The notes beneath the pieces are model-generated. The model saw nothing but the letters and a program-made list of their open reading frames with translations, made no database searches and had not been told where the DNA came from. Positions 40,856-50,335 of a stretch of 64,000 nucleotides of DNA are shown here, piece after piece. Position numbers and translations under genes: made by a program. The stretch is from Hahella sp. HNIBRBA332 (GTDB lineage: Bacteria > Pseudomonadota > Gammaproteobacteria > Pseudomonadales > Oleiphilaceae), in assembly GCF_030719035.1 (NCBI RefSeq), contig NZ_CP132203.1, positions 1,116,001 through 1,180,000 of the forward strand, in the 5' to 3' direction. Position 1 is the stretch's first letter, and each line of letters opens with the position of its first letter.

Positions 40856-43024
40856 TTATTGTTGTTCCATAAGCAAAAGACCTTCCACATGGACGTCTGG
40901 ATCGTCAAATCGCTGCAAGTCGAATGAGCCGGCGAAGGCGTCTCCCGGCGCTGCGAAAATGCCGTTGAGATTGCCGGTGACGCAGTCGCTGCAATTGACG
41001 GATCCGCTGATATTTCCGTTCAGCACATTCAGGTAGGCCTGCGCATCTTGATACGAGCCAGAGAGCTGGCTGCTCCAGTTCTGGCTGGCGGTGCTGACGT
41101 CCAGCAGGCCATTGCTGATGACGCCGCTATCGAAATCCACCTGAAAAGAGCCATTGACGGCGGCGACCGCCCCATCTGAACCGCTGCCGATAAAGTCGCC
41201 GGTCGTGGCGAAGTTTGCGGTTCCCGTCAGGTCGGCGGTGTTGGCGGCCTCCGCTGACAGCCAGTAGACGGAGCGTTCCTCAGACCTGAAGACGTCTGGG
41301 TTGGCCACATCATCGTAAATCTGTACGCCGGCGCTGGCGGATGACTTCCAGAGCCCCCAACTGATATTGCTGCGACCGCCCACGTTGGGATCGAACTTTT
41401 CCAGGATGGCGTCACCCTGTCGCACCACCGTGTAGGGCTCAGGAAAGTTATCCGGATCGAAGAACATGACTGTGGAGGGCGGGCTGCCGGACCCGGGATC
41501 ATCTACATCCGGCAGAATGAAAACCGGTTCGCCATTGGCGTCGAAGACGATTTTCAGGTTGGCGGACTGGGAGCCGTTGATGCTGCCGTAGCCATATGTG
41601 CCTTCCATGATGCCGCCCAGGGTGCCGGCGATATCCGTGCTGGACGCAGAGGAGGAGATGGGGTCATAGGTCACCAGACCAAACAGCAAGGTGACGTCTC
41701 CTGTGGTGGTGTAAAACTCCAGCTTGCCGGGGTTCTGCATGGACTCTCGCACGCCGATGGGCGCGCCGGAGAGGGACAGATCGTCGTCAATATCAGCGAT
41801 GAGGCCGGCCAGATCTGTAATATTGTCCTGCAGCATGATGGTGACGGTATTAATAGGCGGCGCGCCGCCGGAGCTGCTGAAGGAATATTCGATATTAAAT
41901 GTCACCGGGCCCGCGCTGGTGTAATCGAAAGGCGTTATCGTCTGGGGCGCGATGATGGTGGCGAGCATCTCTGCGCCGGCTCCAGTCACCACGGCGGCGC
42001 CGAATATGCGGTCATTGATGAACTGCTCATACTCGGCGATGGTCAGGCGTGGATCCTGGATAGCGGGACCGGAGTTGTCGCCAGGCGGTTCTGGCGTCAG
42101 TTCGCCGCTCAAGTCAGGGTTGGTGTCGGTGAAGTTGGTCGTTTCCGGGTCACTGATCTGGTTAACCGGATTGGACTCGGCAATCGTCGTCGCGGAGATC
42201 AGTTCCGCGTCGCTGTTGTCGGCGCTGGCGGTTGTGTCGTCGGTGAAGCCATCGGGTGACGTTCTGACCTCGCCAGTCGCCGCTGTTTGGCCTGAGGAAG
42301 TCGATGTGCTTTCGCTTTCTTTATTAGGCTCGTCTGCAGTATTGGCGTCGTCTGCGGTCGTCCCTTGTGAGCGTGAGCGCCGGGCTTCCGCTTTTGGAAT
42401 GGGCAGGCCTTGCTGCATTTCCGGCGGCGCCTGCAAGAGCCCTTCAGGAGCTTGGCCGGGTGTGATGGCGGAGAAGCGGAAGGCGACATCTTCGCCCAGA
42501 TCCAGGGCCCCGGCGGTATTCTCCACCCGTACGCCTCCCTGCCAGACTGCCAGTAACAGCTTTTGCCCGCTGCTTTCCAGAGCCTCGTAGTGCGTGCCGC
42601 GGATTCCGATGCTGGCCGCGTGGGTGGAGACTTTGTAGGCGTCGCTGTCGCCTTTGCCGATGGAGCCCGTGATAGTGCGGAATCCACCCTCCAGCAGCCG
42701 CATGATGGCGGCTCCGCCTTTACCCTTGTCTCCAGGGGAATACTCTTCGATGGTGAAGCGGGTGTTTTCCCGCAGCGTCATCAAGGCCTTGTCGGTAAAT
42801 CTTAGTTGCAGCATGGAGTCAGCTCCGGTGGTGAGAGTATCTCCCACGTAAATAGCTGCGCGGCGGTTCAGGGAACGTTCTTCGCCGTTATCTCCCGTCG
42901 CAGTGGCGACGCCGCGGGACATAATCACTTTCCCCGCCTCCAAGGACGCTGCCGCGGCCGTAGGCGTGAGTGAACCGTAGGTCATCAGTATGGCGGCAAA
43001 CGCGCTGAGCATGAGTTCTCGCAT
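40856..43024 (-). CDS. FecR-domain protein with C-terminal TbpB-like barrel
   Basis: 722 residues, secreted. A signal peptide (about 1-25, ending in PTAAAA) precedes a FecR domain (about 30-175; AIYVGDTLTTGADSMLQLRF, then STHAASIGIRGTHYEA). A Ser/Thr/Asp-rich linker (about 210-330) and a middle part (350-560) follow. The last 150 residues repeat short strands (LTGTANFATTGDF, VNGSFQVDFDSGVISNGLL, LNGIFAAPGDAFAGSFDL) and resemble the TbpB/Slam-substrate barrel. Two CxxC-like cysteines (NCSDC) lie near 690. The SD is very strong (AAGGAGG). It follows the TPR-barrel gene by 12 bases. It is unlike iron-sensing FecR, which is a membrane anti-sigma factor; here a surface role is inferred. Confidence 0.75.
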   Translation of the reverse strand: MRELMLSAFAAILMTYGSLTPTAAAASLEAGKVIMSRGVATATGDNGEERSLNRRAAIYVGDTLTTGADSMLQLRFTDKALMTLRENTRFTIEEYSPGDKGKGGAAIMRLLEGGFRTITGSIGKGDSDAYKVSTHAASIGIRGTHYEALESSGQKLLLAVWQGGVRVENTAGALDLGEDVAFRFSAITPGQAPEGLLQAPPEMQQGLPIPKAEARRSRSQGTTADDANTADEPNKESESTSTSSGQTAATGEVRTSPDGFTDDTTASADNSDAELISATTIAESNPVNQISDPETTNFTDTNPDLSGELTPEPPGDNSGPAIQDPRLTIAEYEQFINDRIFGAAVVTGAGAEMLATIIAPQTITPFDYTSAGPVTFNIEYSFSSSGGAPPINTVTIMLQDNITDLAGLIADIDDDLSLSGAPIGVRESMQNPGKLEFYTTTGDVTLLFGLVTYDPISSSASSTDIAGTLGGIMEGTYGYGSINGSQSANLKIVFDANGEPVFILPDVDDPGSGSPPSTVMFFDPDNFPEPYTVVRQGDAILEKFDPNVGGRSNISWGLWKSSASAGVQIYDDVANPDVFRSEERSVYWLSAEAANTADLTGTANFATTGDFIGSGSDGAVAAVNGSFQVDFDSGVISNGLLDVSTASQNWSSQLSGSYQDAQAYLNVLNGNISGSVNCSDCVTGNLNGIFAAPGDAFAGSFDLQRFDDPDVHVEGLLLMEQQ

Positions 43025-43036
43025 AAGGGGGCCTCC

Positions 43037-44350
43037 TTAAAACCGCCAACGGACGCGGAATTCTCCGCGCCAACGGGTGTAGTCATATAAGTCCAGATTG
43101 CTCTGGTTGTCCGTGTAGGACAGCTCGGCGAGCGCGCTTAGCTCATGATTGAGCTTCCATTCGCCGCCAGCGTTGAACTGAGAGGATTTATCGTCGCGCA
43201 CTTCCCCGAAGACCGGATTTTCCGCTTTGTAATCGGCGAAAAAGCCCGAGTATCCCAAGTACGGCGTCAGGGTAGGGGAAAGCTTGTAGCTAAGCCGATA
43301 GCCCAGGCTGTGGAAGTCTTTGGCGAGAGAAGCTGCATTCTGCTCTCGTGGATTTTCCGTTCCGGCGAATACACTGAGGGTGTGCAGGAACTTGGCGCGA
43401 GGAATAAGCAAAGACAGACCTGTCAGCGGCTGATAGTTATTCAGCAGCGGGTTGGCGAAAGAGTCCTTGACGAACACGCCGGCGTAAAAAAACGTCAGCA
43501 AATGCGTATTCCATTGCTCTCGCCACTGCATGAATGCGCCGGTATTGCGCTGGTAATCTTCGGCGTCCAGCAGCACATGTTGATAGGAGGCTCCGGCCTC
43601 TACTTCCCGTCGGGTGCGACTGTATTTCCAGGAGGCGCTGAGGCGGCCGGAGTCGAGGTCAAAATCGCTGTTTTCAAAGTTGTGCTTGTGTTGGCTGTCG
43701 AACTCCAGCTTGGCGGCGTTTAATTGCGAAACCGGGTGTTCGTAAGCGAAATTGGTGCGCAGCGCGGCGTAGGCGCTTTCCGTTTCCTGGGCAGAATCAG
43801 GCAGTTCAAACAGGCCGACGAAGCGTTCGTCGGTGGCGTTGTTGATGTTGCTGTCGTAACCGCCGCCAAGCCCTATATAGCCGCGCCAGCGTCGCTGTGT
43901 CTCGTATTCGCGTTCATCCAGGGCGGCGAGAAAGCGGGCGATATTGTCTTTGACGGCGGGCGGTGGTTCTCTGGCCAGAACGATAAGAAACTGCTCTCGT
44001 GCAGCTTCATACTGTTGCAGATTGAACAGCGTCCTTGCGTACTCCAGGCGGAAGCGGTCATTGTCCGGGTACATCGCCGTGAGCCTTTCGAACATAAATT
44101 GCGCTTCTGGATAGTGCCCGCTTTGCAGGGCGGACATGCCGAAATAGAAATCGAATTCAGGATCTCCCTCCATGATTTCCATGTGCTCGGACCCCAGTCG
44201 ATAAGCTTGCTCATAATCCGCTGCGGCGTTCAGCGACTTCAGGGTCGCAATGATTGAGCTACTCTTAACAGAATCCTGGGCGTAGGCGGGTAAGCCCCAG
44301 ATCATCAGCAATATCAGTATCAGGCGGCGAGTTATTTTGGTTATCAACAA
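43037..44350 (-). CDS. TPR and outer-membrane beta-barrel protein, Slam (DUF560)-like
   Basis: 437 residues. An N-terminal signal peptide (ends AYAQ, about residue 25) is followed by TPR-like repeats (about 30-145; YFGMSALQSGHYPEAQFMFERL, then YARTLFNLQQYEAAREQFL) and a strand-rich half (from about 155) that ends in RWRF, with the aromatic final residue of outer-membrane barrels. GGGYDSNINNAT after the TPRs is typical of the Slam/DUF560 family, which moves surface lipoproteins across the outer membrane. TTG 44350 is the apparent start, with AAGGA nine bases upstream. It is the first gene of the operon with the FecR-barrel and cNMP-binding genes. Exact function is inferred. Confidence 0.78.
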   Translation of the reverse strand: MLITKITRRLILILLMIWGLPAYAQDSVKSSSIIATLKSLNAAADYEQAYRLGSEHMEIMEGDPEFDFYFGMSALQSGHYPEAQFMFERLTAMYPDNDRFRLEYARTLFNLQQYEAAREQFLIVLAREPPPAVKDNIARFLAALDEREYETQRRWRGYIGLGGGYDSNINNATDERFVGLFELPDSAQETESAYAALRTNFAYEHPVSQLNAAKLEFDSQHKHNFENSDFDLDSGRLSASWKYSRTRREVEAGASYQHVLLDAEDYQRNTGAFMQWREQWNTHLLTFFYAGVFVKDSFANPLLNNYQPLTGLSLLIPRAKFLHTLSVFAGTENPREQNAASLAKDFHSLGYRLSYKLSPTLTPYLGYSGFFADYKAENPVFGEVRDDKSSQFNAGGEWKLNHELSALAELSYTDNQSNLDLYDYTRWRGEFRVRWRF

Positions 44351-44477
44351 AGCGATAATTCCTTTTGCCCATGGTTACGGAAACATCCAGTGCTTTAAGT
44401 CTAGAAAGAGAGGGTGATTTTGCCAGCCGCAGTTTTTTCGGAGTCCGCAATAAATTGATGAATTGCAACAAGTTCAC

Positions 44478-46679
44478 ATGCGAACGATTTCTGGGTTCCT
44501 CAAACATCTTCCCACGCTGCTGATTGCTGTGGCCATGATCGGCTGGCAGTTGATCACGCAGTCGGGTGACCGTTCTTTGCTGAATCGTCTCGATTATGTG
44601 TTTTATGACTGGCGTGCGCAGACGGCGGCGCTTTTCACCAGGGCGGAGTTGTATACGGACGTGGTGATTGTCGATATCGACGAGGAGTCCATTCAACGCG
44701 AAGGACGTTGGCCCTGGAGTCGCGCCCGGGTGGCGGCTTTGGTGGAGTCGCTGCAGGAATCCGGTGCGGCGGTGGTGGCGTTTGATGTGGTGTTCTCCGA
44801 GTCCGAGAGCAATAACTTCATTGAATCCGTAGCGGCGTCCGCCGGGCCGGATCTGAGTGACGAAGAACGCACGGTGCTGAATCGCATCGCCATGTCCTGG
44901 CGGCCGGATGAACAACTGGCGGAACGTCTGTCGGAGATCGACACGGTGCTGGGGTTCTTCATGCATTTGGATACCTCGATGCAAATCGGCAGATTGCCGG
45001 ATCCATTGGCGCGGGCGCCTGCCGGTAATGTTCTGGTGAATGCCTCAGGGTACGCCGCGCCGCTGTTGGAACTGCAGGATGTGGCGGCAGGCAGCGGGTT
45101 TGTCACCACCTTTCCCGATGCGGATGGCGTGATTCGACGCACGCCATTATTCATGTCTCATGACGGCTCCATTTATCCCTCCCTGGCGCTGGCGGCGGCG
45201 ATGGCCTATTTGCTGGCGGATGAGGTGGAGTTGGAGTTCGCTCCTCTGGGCGCGGTGCAAGCCTCGAGCGGTATGCGTCTGACTGATGCGCTGGTGCAGA
45301 CTGACGCCGTTGGACGGGTATTGGTTCCTTATCGGCAGGGGCGGGGACAGTTTCGCTATATTCCCGCCTGGATAGCATTAGCTGGCGGCTTGGCTCCGCA
45401 GGAGTTGGAAGGCAAGCTCGTGTTTGTGGGGACGTCCGCCATTGGTCTCGCTGATCTGGTCAGCACGCCATTCGCTACCGTTTTCCCCGGCGTGGAGGTG
45501 CAGGCGCTGGTGACGCAGGGACTGTTGCGGGGAGGGTTTCCATATCGTCCGGTATGGGAGCCGGGCGCGGTGCTGGTGTTTCAGTTGGCTTTGCTGCTGT
45601 TGCTGGTGTGGGTGTTGCCTGGGCGTCGTCCTCTGACCATGGTGCTGGCGGCGATCATGATCAGCCTTTTATTGGTGGCATTGAACACGCTGATATGGAC
45701 GCGCTGGCGCATGGACTTTCCCATGATCAGTACGCTGTTGCTGGCGCAGGGCGTTTTTGGCTGGTATCTGGTGACGGAATTCATTCACGAATACGCTGTC
45801 GAGCGACGCGTTCGCGGCATGTTTGCGCAATATGTGCCGCCCGCCCATATCGACCGTATGTTGGATAATCCCGAGCAGTACTCCATGGCGGGGGAAAGCA
45901 AGGAGTTGACGGTGCTGTTCTCCGATATCCGCAGCTTCACCACTATTTCCGAGCAACTGTCCGCCGCGCAACTGAAAGAACTTCTGAATCTTTACTTTAC
46001 GCCAATCACCGAGTCTATTTTTCGTAATGACGGTACTATCGATAAGTATGTCGGCGATATGGTCATGGCATTCTGGGGCGCGCCGGTAGACGATCCGGAG
46101 CATGCGGAAAAAGCGGTCAAAACCGCCATGGAGATGCAGGCGATCACCCGGCGCTTGTCTTCCGAGCTCACGGCAAAAGGTTTTCCCTCCATTCAAATCG
46201 GCGTTGGCGTCAATACCGGCTTGATGAATGTCGGCGACATGGGGTCGCAATATCGCAAGGCGTACACCGTGTTGGGGGACGCGGTGAATCTGGGCTCCCG
46301 GCTGGAGGGGCTGACCAAGTTCTATGGCGTCGATGTGCTGGTGGGAGAAACGACAGTCAAGGGGGCTGATGGCTATGCCTTTCGTTTCTGCGATCGCATT
46401 CAGGTGAAAGGTAAGGATATTCCGGTGGACGCCTACGAACCACTGGGTGAAAAGGGGCGGCTTGACGCGGTGACCTTGAATCGCCTGACCCGCTACCAAA
46501 GGGCGATAGAGTGTTACCGAGCGCGGCAATGGGAGCAGGCGGACGCCATATTCCAGCAACTGCAGCTCGAAGAGCCGGGGTGTCGTTTGTACAGCTTATA
46601 CAGGGAACGGATCAGTGGGCTACGACAGCAAACGTTGCCGGAGGATTGGGATGGCGTCTATCGCCACACATCCAAATAG
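44478..46679 (+). CDS. CHASE2-domain class III adenylate cyclase
   Basis: 733 residues. An N-terminal membrane helix (about 8-26) leads into a periplasmic CHASE2 sensor (about 40-350, with VVIVDIDEESIQREGRWPWSR), then three membrane helices (about 364-432) and a cytoplasmic class III cyclase domain (about 475-650). Metal aspartates D483 (FSDIRSFT) and D527 (KYVGDMVMAFWGAP) are present; the residues K523 (TIDKYVGD) and T (AYTVLGDAVN) suit ATP, so cAMP is the likely product. A TPR-like C-terminal segment (about 665-733) follows. I use ATG 44478; a TTG at 44463 is an alternative. It is divergent from the FecR/Slam-like/cNMP-binding operon. Confidence 0.9.
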   Translation: MRTISGFLKHLPTLLIAVAMIGWQLITQSGDRSLLNRLDYVFYDWRAQTAALFTRAELYTDVVIVDIDEESIQREGRWPWSRARVAALVESLQESGAAVVAFDVVFSESESNNFIESVAASAGPDLSDEERTVLNRIAMSWRPDEQLAERLSEIDTVLGFFMHLDTSMQIGRLPDPLARAPAGNVLVNASGYAAPLLELQDVAAGSGFVTTFPDADGVIRRTPLFMSHDGSIYPSLALAAAMAYLLADEVELEFAPLGAVQASSGMRLTDALVQTDAVGRVLVPYRQGRGQFRYIPAWIALAGGLAPQELEGKLVFVGTSAIGLADLVSTPFATVFPGVEVQALVTQGLLRGGFPYRPVWEPGAVLVFQLALLLLLVWVLPGRRPLTMVLAAIMISLLLVALNTLIWTRWRMDFPMISTLLLAQGVFGWYLVTEFIHEYAVERRVRGMFAQYVPPAHIDRMLDNPEQYSMAGESKELTVLFSDIRSFTTISEQLSAAQLKELLNLYFTPITESIFRNDGTIDKYVGDMVMAFWGAPVDDPEHAEKAVKTAMEMQAITRRLSSELTAKGFPSIQIGVGVNTGLMNVGDMGSQYRKAYTVLGDAVNLGSRLEGLTKFYGVDVLVGETTVKGADGYAFRFCDRIQVKGKDIPVDAYEPLGEKGRLDAVTLNRLTRYQRAIECYRARQWEQADAIFQQLQLEEPGCRLYSLYRERISGLRQQTLPEDWDGVYRHTSK

Positions 46680-46712
46680 CGGCGTGCAGAATAACTGAGT
46701 CTGAGAGCCGGA

Positions 46713-47669
46713 CTACAGGGAAAACTGACGCAATTCCTGCGACACCTGACTGTGCTGCAGTAAGCGCATGAACTCATCTTTCAGGCGTTTCACCGTTCCG
46801 GGGTCCTGATAGCAACAAAAGCCTTCCCATTTTTCATAATGGTGGCGCAGCAAGACGCCATCATCGTCGATCAGCACATAAACCTGTTCGGGAAAACTCA
46901 GCTCCGGGTTGAGCATTTTGATTTCAATGTTGGAGGTGAGCCGGCGGGCGAGGGCGAGCAGTTGGTTGCTCTGCGCCACCGGAGTTTTCGGCGCGCCCAG
47001 GAGGATTTTAATCTGCGTAGCGCGACCGCCCCGGGCGAGACGACTCAATGCATCCAGCACGTCGGGATTGTCCAGTACATTTTTTTCCAGATCCCAGGTC
47101 AATATTAAGGCGCTTTGTTTCGCCTGGGAGGTAAGCGATTTCAGGTGCTCCAGATAGTCGGGCTCGGAGTGAGTGCGGTAAACCCGCTCGTCTTGTCCCA
47201 GCGCATTGGCGGCTTCGACTTTGGCGGTTCCCAACGTCAGCTCCATGCGCTGATGCAGCGAGCCGGCTTCTTCATGGGGAGAGCCTAAAGCCTGAAAACC
47301 TTCGTTAGCATAGAGGGACGTGGCGTCGATGTTAGCGCTGAGCGTCAGATGATTGAATCCTTCGGAGCGGGCGTAGCCGATAACGAACTTGAGCAGACTT
47401 CTGGCGATGCCTTGGCGGCGAAACTCCGGCAGGACCGCCAGACGACCGAACTTCGCCTTTCCCGGCGATAGACGCACCAGACGGGCGACCGCCAGATTGC
47501 GGTCCTCCACGTCTTTCACCAGGAAGTGTACGGCGTTTTCGTCCTTGTCGTCCCACTCCAGTTGCGGGGGAACGCCTTGCTCTTCCACAAACACCTGTTG
47601 GCGGATCGCGCGTAACTCGCTCTCATTTTCCAACCAAGTCGTAATGCGGGTGTATTTAAGCGTCGTCAT
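46713..47669 (-). CDS. GNAT acetyltransferase with C-terminal DUF7931-like domain
   Basis: 318 residues. The first 150 are a GNAT N-acetyltransferase with the acetyl-CoA loop FRRQGIARSLLKFVI and the N-terminal IRQQVFVEEQGVPPQLEWDD. The rest (about 165-318) contains SALILTWDLEKNVLDNPDVLDALSRLARGG and HHYEKWEGFCCYQ and resembles DUF7931 or a phospholipase-D-like fold, of unknown role. The ATG at 47669 overlaps the end of roxA by 14 bases, so translation is probably coupled. It completes a conserved block ending near icd. The acceptor substrate cannot be told from the sequence. Confidence 0.82.
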   Translation of the reverse strand: MTTLKYTRITTWLENESELRAIRQQVFVEEQGVPPQLEWDDKDENAVHFLVKDVEDRNLAVARLVRLSPGKAKFGRLAVLPEFRRQGIARSLLKFVIGYARSEGFNHLTLSANIDATSLYANEGFQALGSPHEEAGSLHQRMELTLGTAKVEAANALGQDERVYRTHSEPDYLEHLKSLTSQAKQSALILTWDLEKNVLDNPDVLDALSRLARGGRATQIKILLGAPKTPVAQSNQLLALARRLTSNIEIKMLNPELSFPEQVYVLIDDDGVLLRHHYEKWEGFCCYQDPGTVKRLKDEFMRLLQHSQVSQELRQFSL

Positions 47670-48873
47670 CGTCCCAATGTTCCTCGTCATCATCGAAGCC
47701 TTCTAACACCAGACTGCCTCTATTTAACAAGGAACTCAACAACTTCAATGCGTCCTTATCGGCGCTCCACGGCAGCAGCCGCTCACGGTCTATGTTGTTG
47801 CTGCGGCACAATATTTCCACCAGCGGCGCAAAGCGCTCATCGGCGTCATATGCCTCGCCGTCGACGGCAAACATGACGCGGCGCGCGCCAGCCTCTTCAT
47901 ACAGACTGTAGGTGTAGCGGGAACCCTCATTCCAGCGCCACTGGATTTCCTGGTCCTGCAACGACTCGCCTGCATCTTCCGGCGAAAGACGCATATCCGC
48001 TTCCAGCGGCGGCACAGCAGCGTCAAACTTGGGAGCGCTGATAAAGCGACCGAAGCTGCGACGCAGACCCGCTTCGTCATCGAGCAGAGCCTGTAAGCGG
48101 GATTTGATGTCTGCAAAAACGTCGTCGCTTATCAGGCCGGGATTGTTCAATGGCGCTTCGGTGGCGTCATGCAGATGAGTGGATAACGCGGGATTCTCAA
48201 ACCAATCGTCCGCCAGCGCGGACATCAGTTCCGCATAAGTAGGGGAGCGAAAGCCCACAGAAAGAGTGATGCAGGACGTTTCCGCGATGCCGTAGTGAGC
48301 GTAGCGGGGCGGCAAATACAGCGCGTCGCCTGGCTCCAGCACCCACTCTTCCGTCTGCTCGAAATTCTGCAGAATGCGTAATGGCGTGCCGTCTACACGA
48401 GGCGACTGGTGATCGCAGGGCGGGCCGATGCGCCAGCGGCGAGCCCCCGTGGCCTGGATCAGGAACACGTCATAATGGTCAAAGTGCGGTCCCACGCTGC
48501 CGCCAGGGGGCGCGAAGCTGGCCATGACGTCATCCACGCGCCAGTTGGGCAGGAAACGGAAGCGGTCGAGCAGGTCTGCGACTTCCGGAACCCAGGTGTC
48601 TAATCCTTGCACCAAAAGGGTCCAGCCCTGAAGAGGCATATTCTCCAGCTTTTCTATGGAAAACGGACCATGCTCAAGTTGCCATGGTAGACCGTTCAGT
48701 TCTTCATAGACCAAACGGGATTCGACTTCTTCTTCTGTGGCGAGCCCCGCCAGATCATTCTCGTCCAACGGGCATTCGTAACCGGGAAATAAGCCGCGAA
48801 TAATCAGCGGTTTTTTTTGCCAGTAATGCGCCAGGAAGTCGGCGACGCTGATGTCGCCCAGGTGAGTCAACAT
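47656..48873 (-). CDS. roxA: ribosomal protein uL16 arginine hydroxylase (JmjC-type)
   Basis: 2-oxoglutarate oxygenase (YcfD in E. coli) that hydroxylates R81 of ribosomal protein uL16. 405 residues against 373 in E. coli. The metal triad is H130-x-D132 (VGPHFDHYD) and H193 (PPRYAHYG). The N-terminal LTHLGDISVADFLAHYWQKKPLIIRG, ESRLV and the C-terminal winged region match. The start is ATG 48873; upstream codons to 48927 overlap purB and have no family counterpart. It sits 7 bases after purB, and the GNAT protein overlaps it. Position next to purB and mnmA is a conserved gammaproteobacterial arrangement. Confidence 0.95.
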   Translation of the reverse strand: MLTHLGDISVADFLAHYWQKKPLIIRGLFPGYECPLDENDLAGLATEEEVESRLVYEELNGLPWQLEHGPFSIEKLENMPLQGWTLLVQGLDTWVPEVADLLDRFRFLPNWRVDDVMASFAPPGGSVGPHFDHYDVFLIQATGARRWRIGPPCDHQSPRVDGTPLRILQNFEQTEEWVLEPGDALYLPPRYAHYGIAETSCITLSVGFRSPTYAELMSALADDWFENPALSTHLHDATEAPLNNPGLISDDVFADIKSRLQALLDDEAGLRRSFGRFISAPKFDAAVPPLEADMRLSPEDAGESLQDQEIQWRWNEGSRYTYSLYEEAGARRVMFAVDGEAYDADERFAPLVEILCRSNNIDRERLLPWSADKDALKLLSSLLNRGSLVLEGFDDDEEHWDDDDA

Positions 48874-48880
48874 ATCGCCG

Positions 48881-50275
48881 TTACTCGCCGCTATAGTCTT
48901 TGATGCGCGCAGCCTGCTCTGCAGCATTGCCGATGTATGTCGCCGGCGTCATTTCAAGCAGACGCTGCTTGGCTTCTTCAGGAATTTCCAGCGACTCAAT
49001 AAACGGCTTCATCGCTTTTTGGGTAATCGCTTTGCCGCGGGTCAGTTCTTTCAGCTTCTCGTAGGCGCCTTCGATGCGATAGCGACGCATGACGGTCTGA
49101 ATCGGTTCCGCCAACACTTCCCAGCTATGATTCAGGTCTTCGTCCAGGCGCATAGGGTTAAGCTCCAGCTTGCCCAGGCCCTTCAGAGTAGAGTGGTAAG
49201 CGATCAAGGACTGCGCTAGGCCAACGCCCAGGTTGCGCAATACAGTGGAGTCGGTCAGGTCGCGCTGCCAGCGGGAAACCGGCAACTTGCGGCTCAGGTG
49301 CTCCATTACCGCATTGGCGATGCCCAGGTTGCCCTCGGAGTTTTCGAAGTCAATCGGGTTAACTTTGTGGGGCATGGTGGAAGAGCCGACTTCGCCAGCC
49401 ACCGCTTTCTGCTTGAAGTAACCCAGAGAAATGTAGCCCCATACGTCGCGGTTCAGGTCGATCAGGATGGTATTGAACCGGCACACTGCGTCGAAGGCCT
49501 CGGCGATAAAATCGTGGGGTTCGATCTGGGTGGTGTACGGGTTCCATTCCAGCCCCAGCTCTTTGATCAGAGCTTGCGCGTGAGCTTCCCAGTCGACATC
49601 GGGATAGGCGCTCAAGTGGGCGTTGTAGTTGCCGACCGCGCCGTTGATTTTGCCCAGCATTTTGACTTGGCGAATCTGCGCCATTTGTCTTTTCAGACGA
49701 GCGACCACATTGGCAAGCTCTTTGCCGACTGTCGTGGGCGATGCTGTTTGGCCGTGCGTGCGGGACAGCATGGGCTGTGCGGCGAAGTTCAGGGCCAGTT
49801 CTTCCAGTCTGGCGACGACTTGCTGCATGACTGGCAGCACGACGTCTTGCACGCCGCGTTTCAGCATCAGGGAGTAAGACAGGTTGTTGATGTCTTCCGA
49901 GGTGCAGGCGAAGTGGACGAACTCATTGATATCCGTAAGGATTTTAGGCGCGCCTTCGCGTTTGAACTGTTCTTTGATGAAATACTCCACCGCTTTCACA
50001 TCGTGATTGGTGGTGCGCTCGATTTCCTTGACCCGGGAGGCGTCTTCCAGCGACAGGTTTTCATAAATGGCGGTCAGGAAGGCTGCCGTGGCTGCGTCAA
50101 AAACGGGAACTTCTGGGATACCGGGATTGGCGGCCAGTTGCAACAGCCATTTGATTTCCACTTCAATCCGCGCTTTGATCAGACCAAACTCACTGAAGAT
50201 CGGCCGCAAATCGGCGACCTTACCGGCGTAGCGGCCGTCGACGGGGGAGAGTGCTGTCAGCTCGTTAAGTATCAT
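48881..50275 (-). CDS. purB: adenylosuccinate lyase
   Basis: Performs two eliminations in purine synthesis, converting SAICAR to AICAR and adenylosuccinate to AMP. 464 residues (E. coli 456). The family signature GSSTMPHKVNPIDFENSEGN, the N-terminal LTALSPVDGRYAGKV and the loop SRTHGQTASPTTVGKELANV are all present. I start at ATG 50275 (MILNELTALS); 15 upstream residues have no family counterpart. It is 60 bases downstream of hflD and upstream of roxA in the conserved mnmA-hflD-purB order. Confidence 0.98.
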   Translation of the reverse strand: MILNELTALSPVDGRYAGKVADLRPIFSEFGLIKARIEVEIKWLLQLAANPGIPEVPVFDAATAAFLTAIYENLSLEDASRVKEIERTTNHDVKAVEYFIKEQFKREGAPKILTDINEFVHFACTSEDINNLSYSLMLKRGVQDVVLPVMQQVVARLEELALNFAAQPMLSRTHGQTASPTTVGKELANVVARLKRQMAQIRQVKMLGKINGAVGNYNAHLSAYPDVDWEAHAQALIKELGLEWNPYTTQIEPHDFIAEAFDAVCRFNTILIDLNRDVWGYISLGYFKQKAVAGEVGSSTMPHKVNPIDFENSEGNLGIANAVMEHLSRKLPVSRWQRDLTDSTVLRNLGVGLAQSLIAYHSTLKGLGKLELNPMRLDEDLNHSWEVLAEPIQTVMRRYRIEGAYEKLKELTRGKAITQKAMKPFIESLEIPEEAKQRLLEMTPATYIGNAAEQAARIKDYSGE

Positions 50276-50335
50276 GTTTCTATCTCTTGCAGCGGTTGAA
50301 CAAACGTTGAATTCTAACATTAAAGGGGCGTGCGA

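Noticed and set aside
44478..46679. guanylate rather than adenylate cyclase
   Set aside because: The substrate-determining residues read lysine (TIDKYVGD) and threonine (AYTVLGD), as in adenylate cyclases; guanylate cyclases have glutamate and cysteine or similar.
49298..50299. 333-codon plus-strand frame antisense to purB
   Set aside because: Shadow of purB; sequence is low in recognisable motifs.
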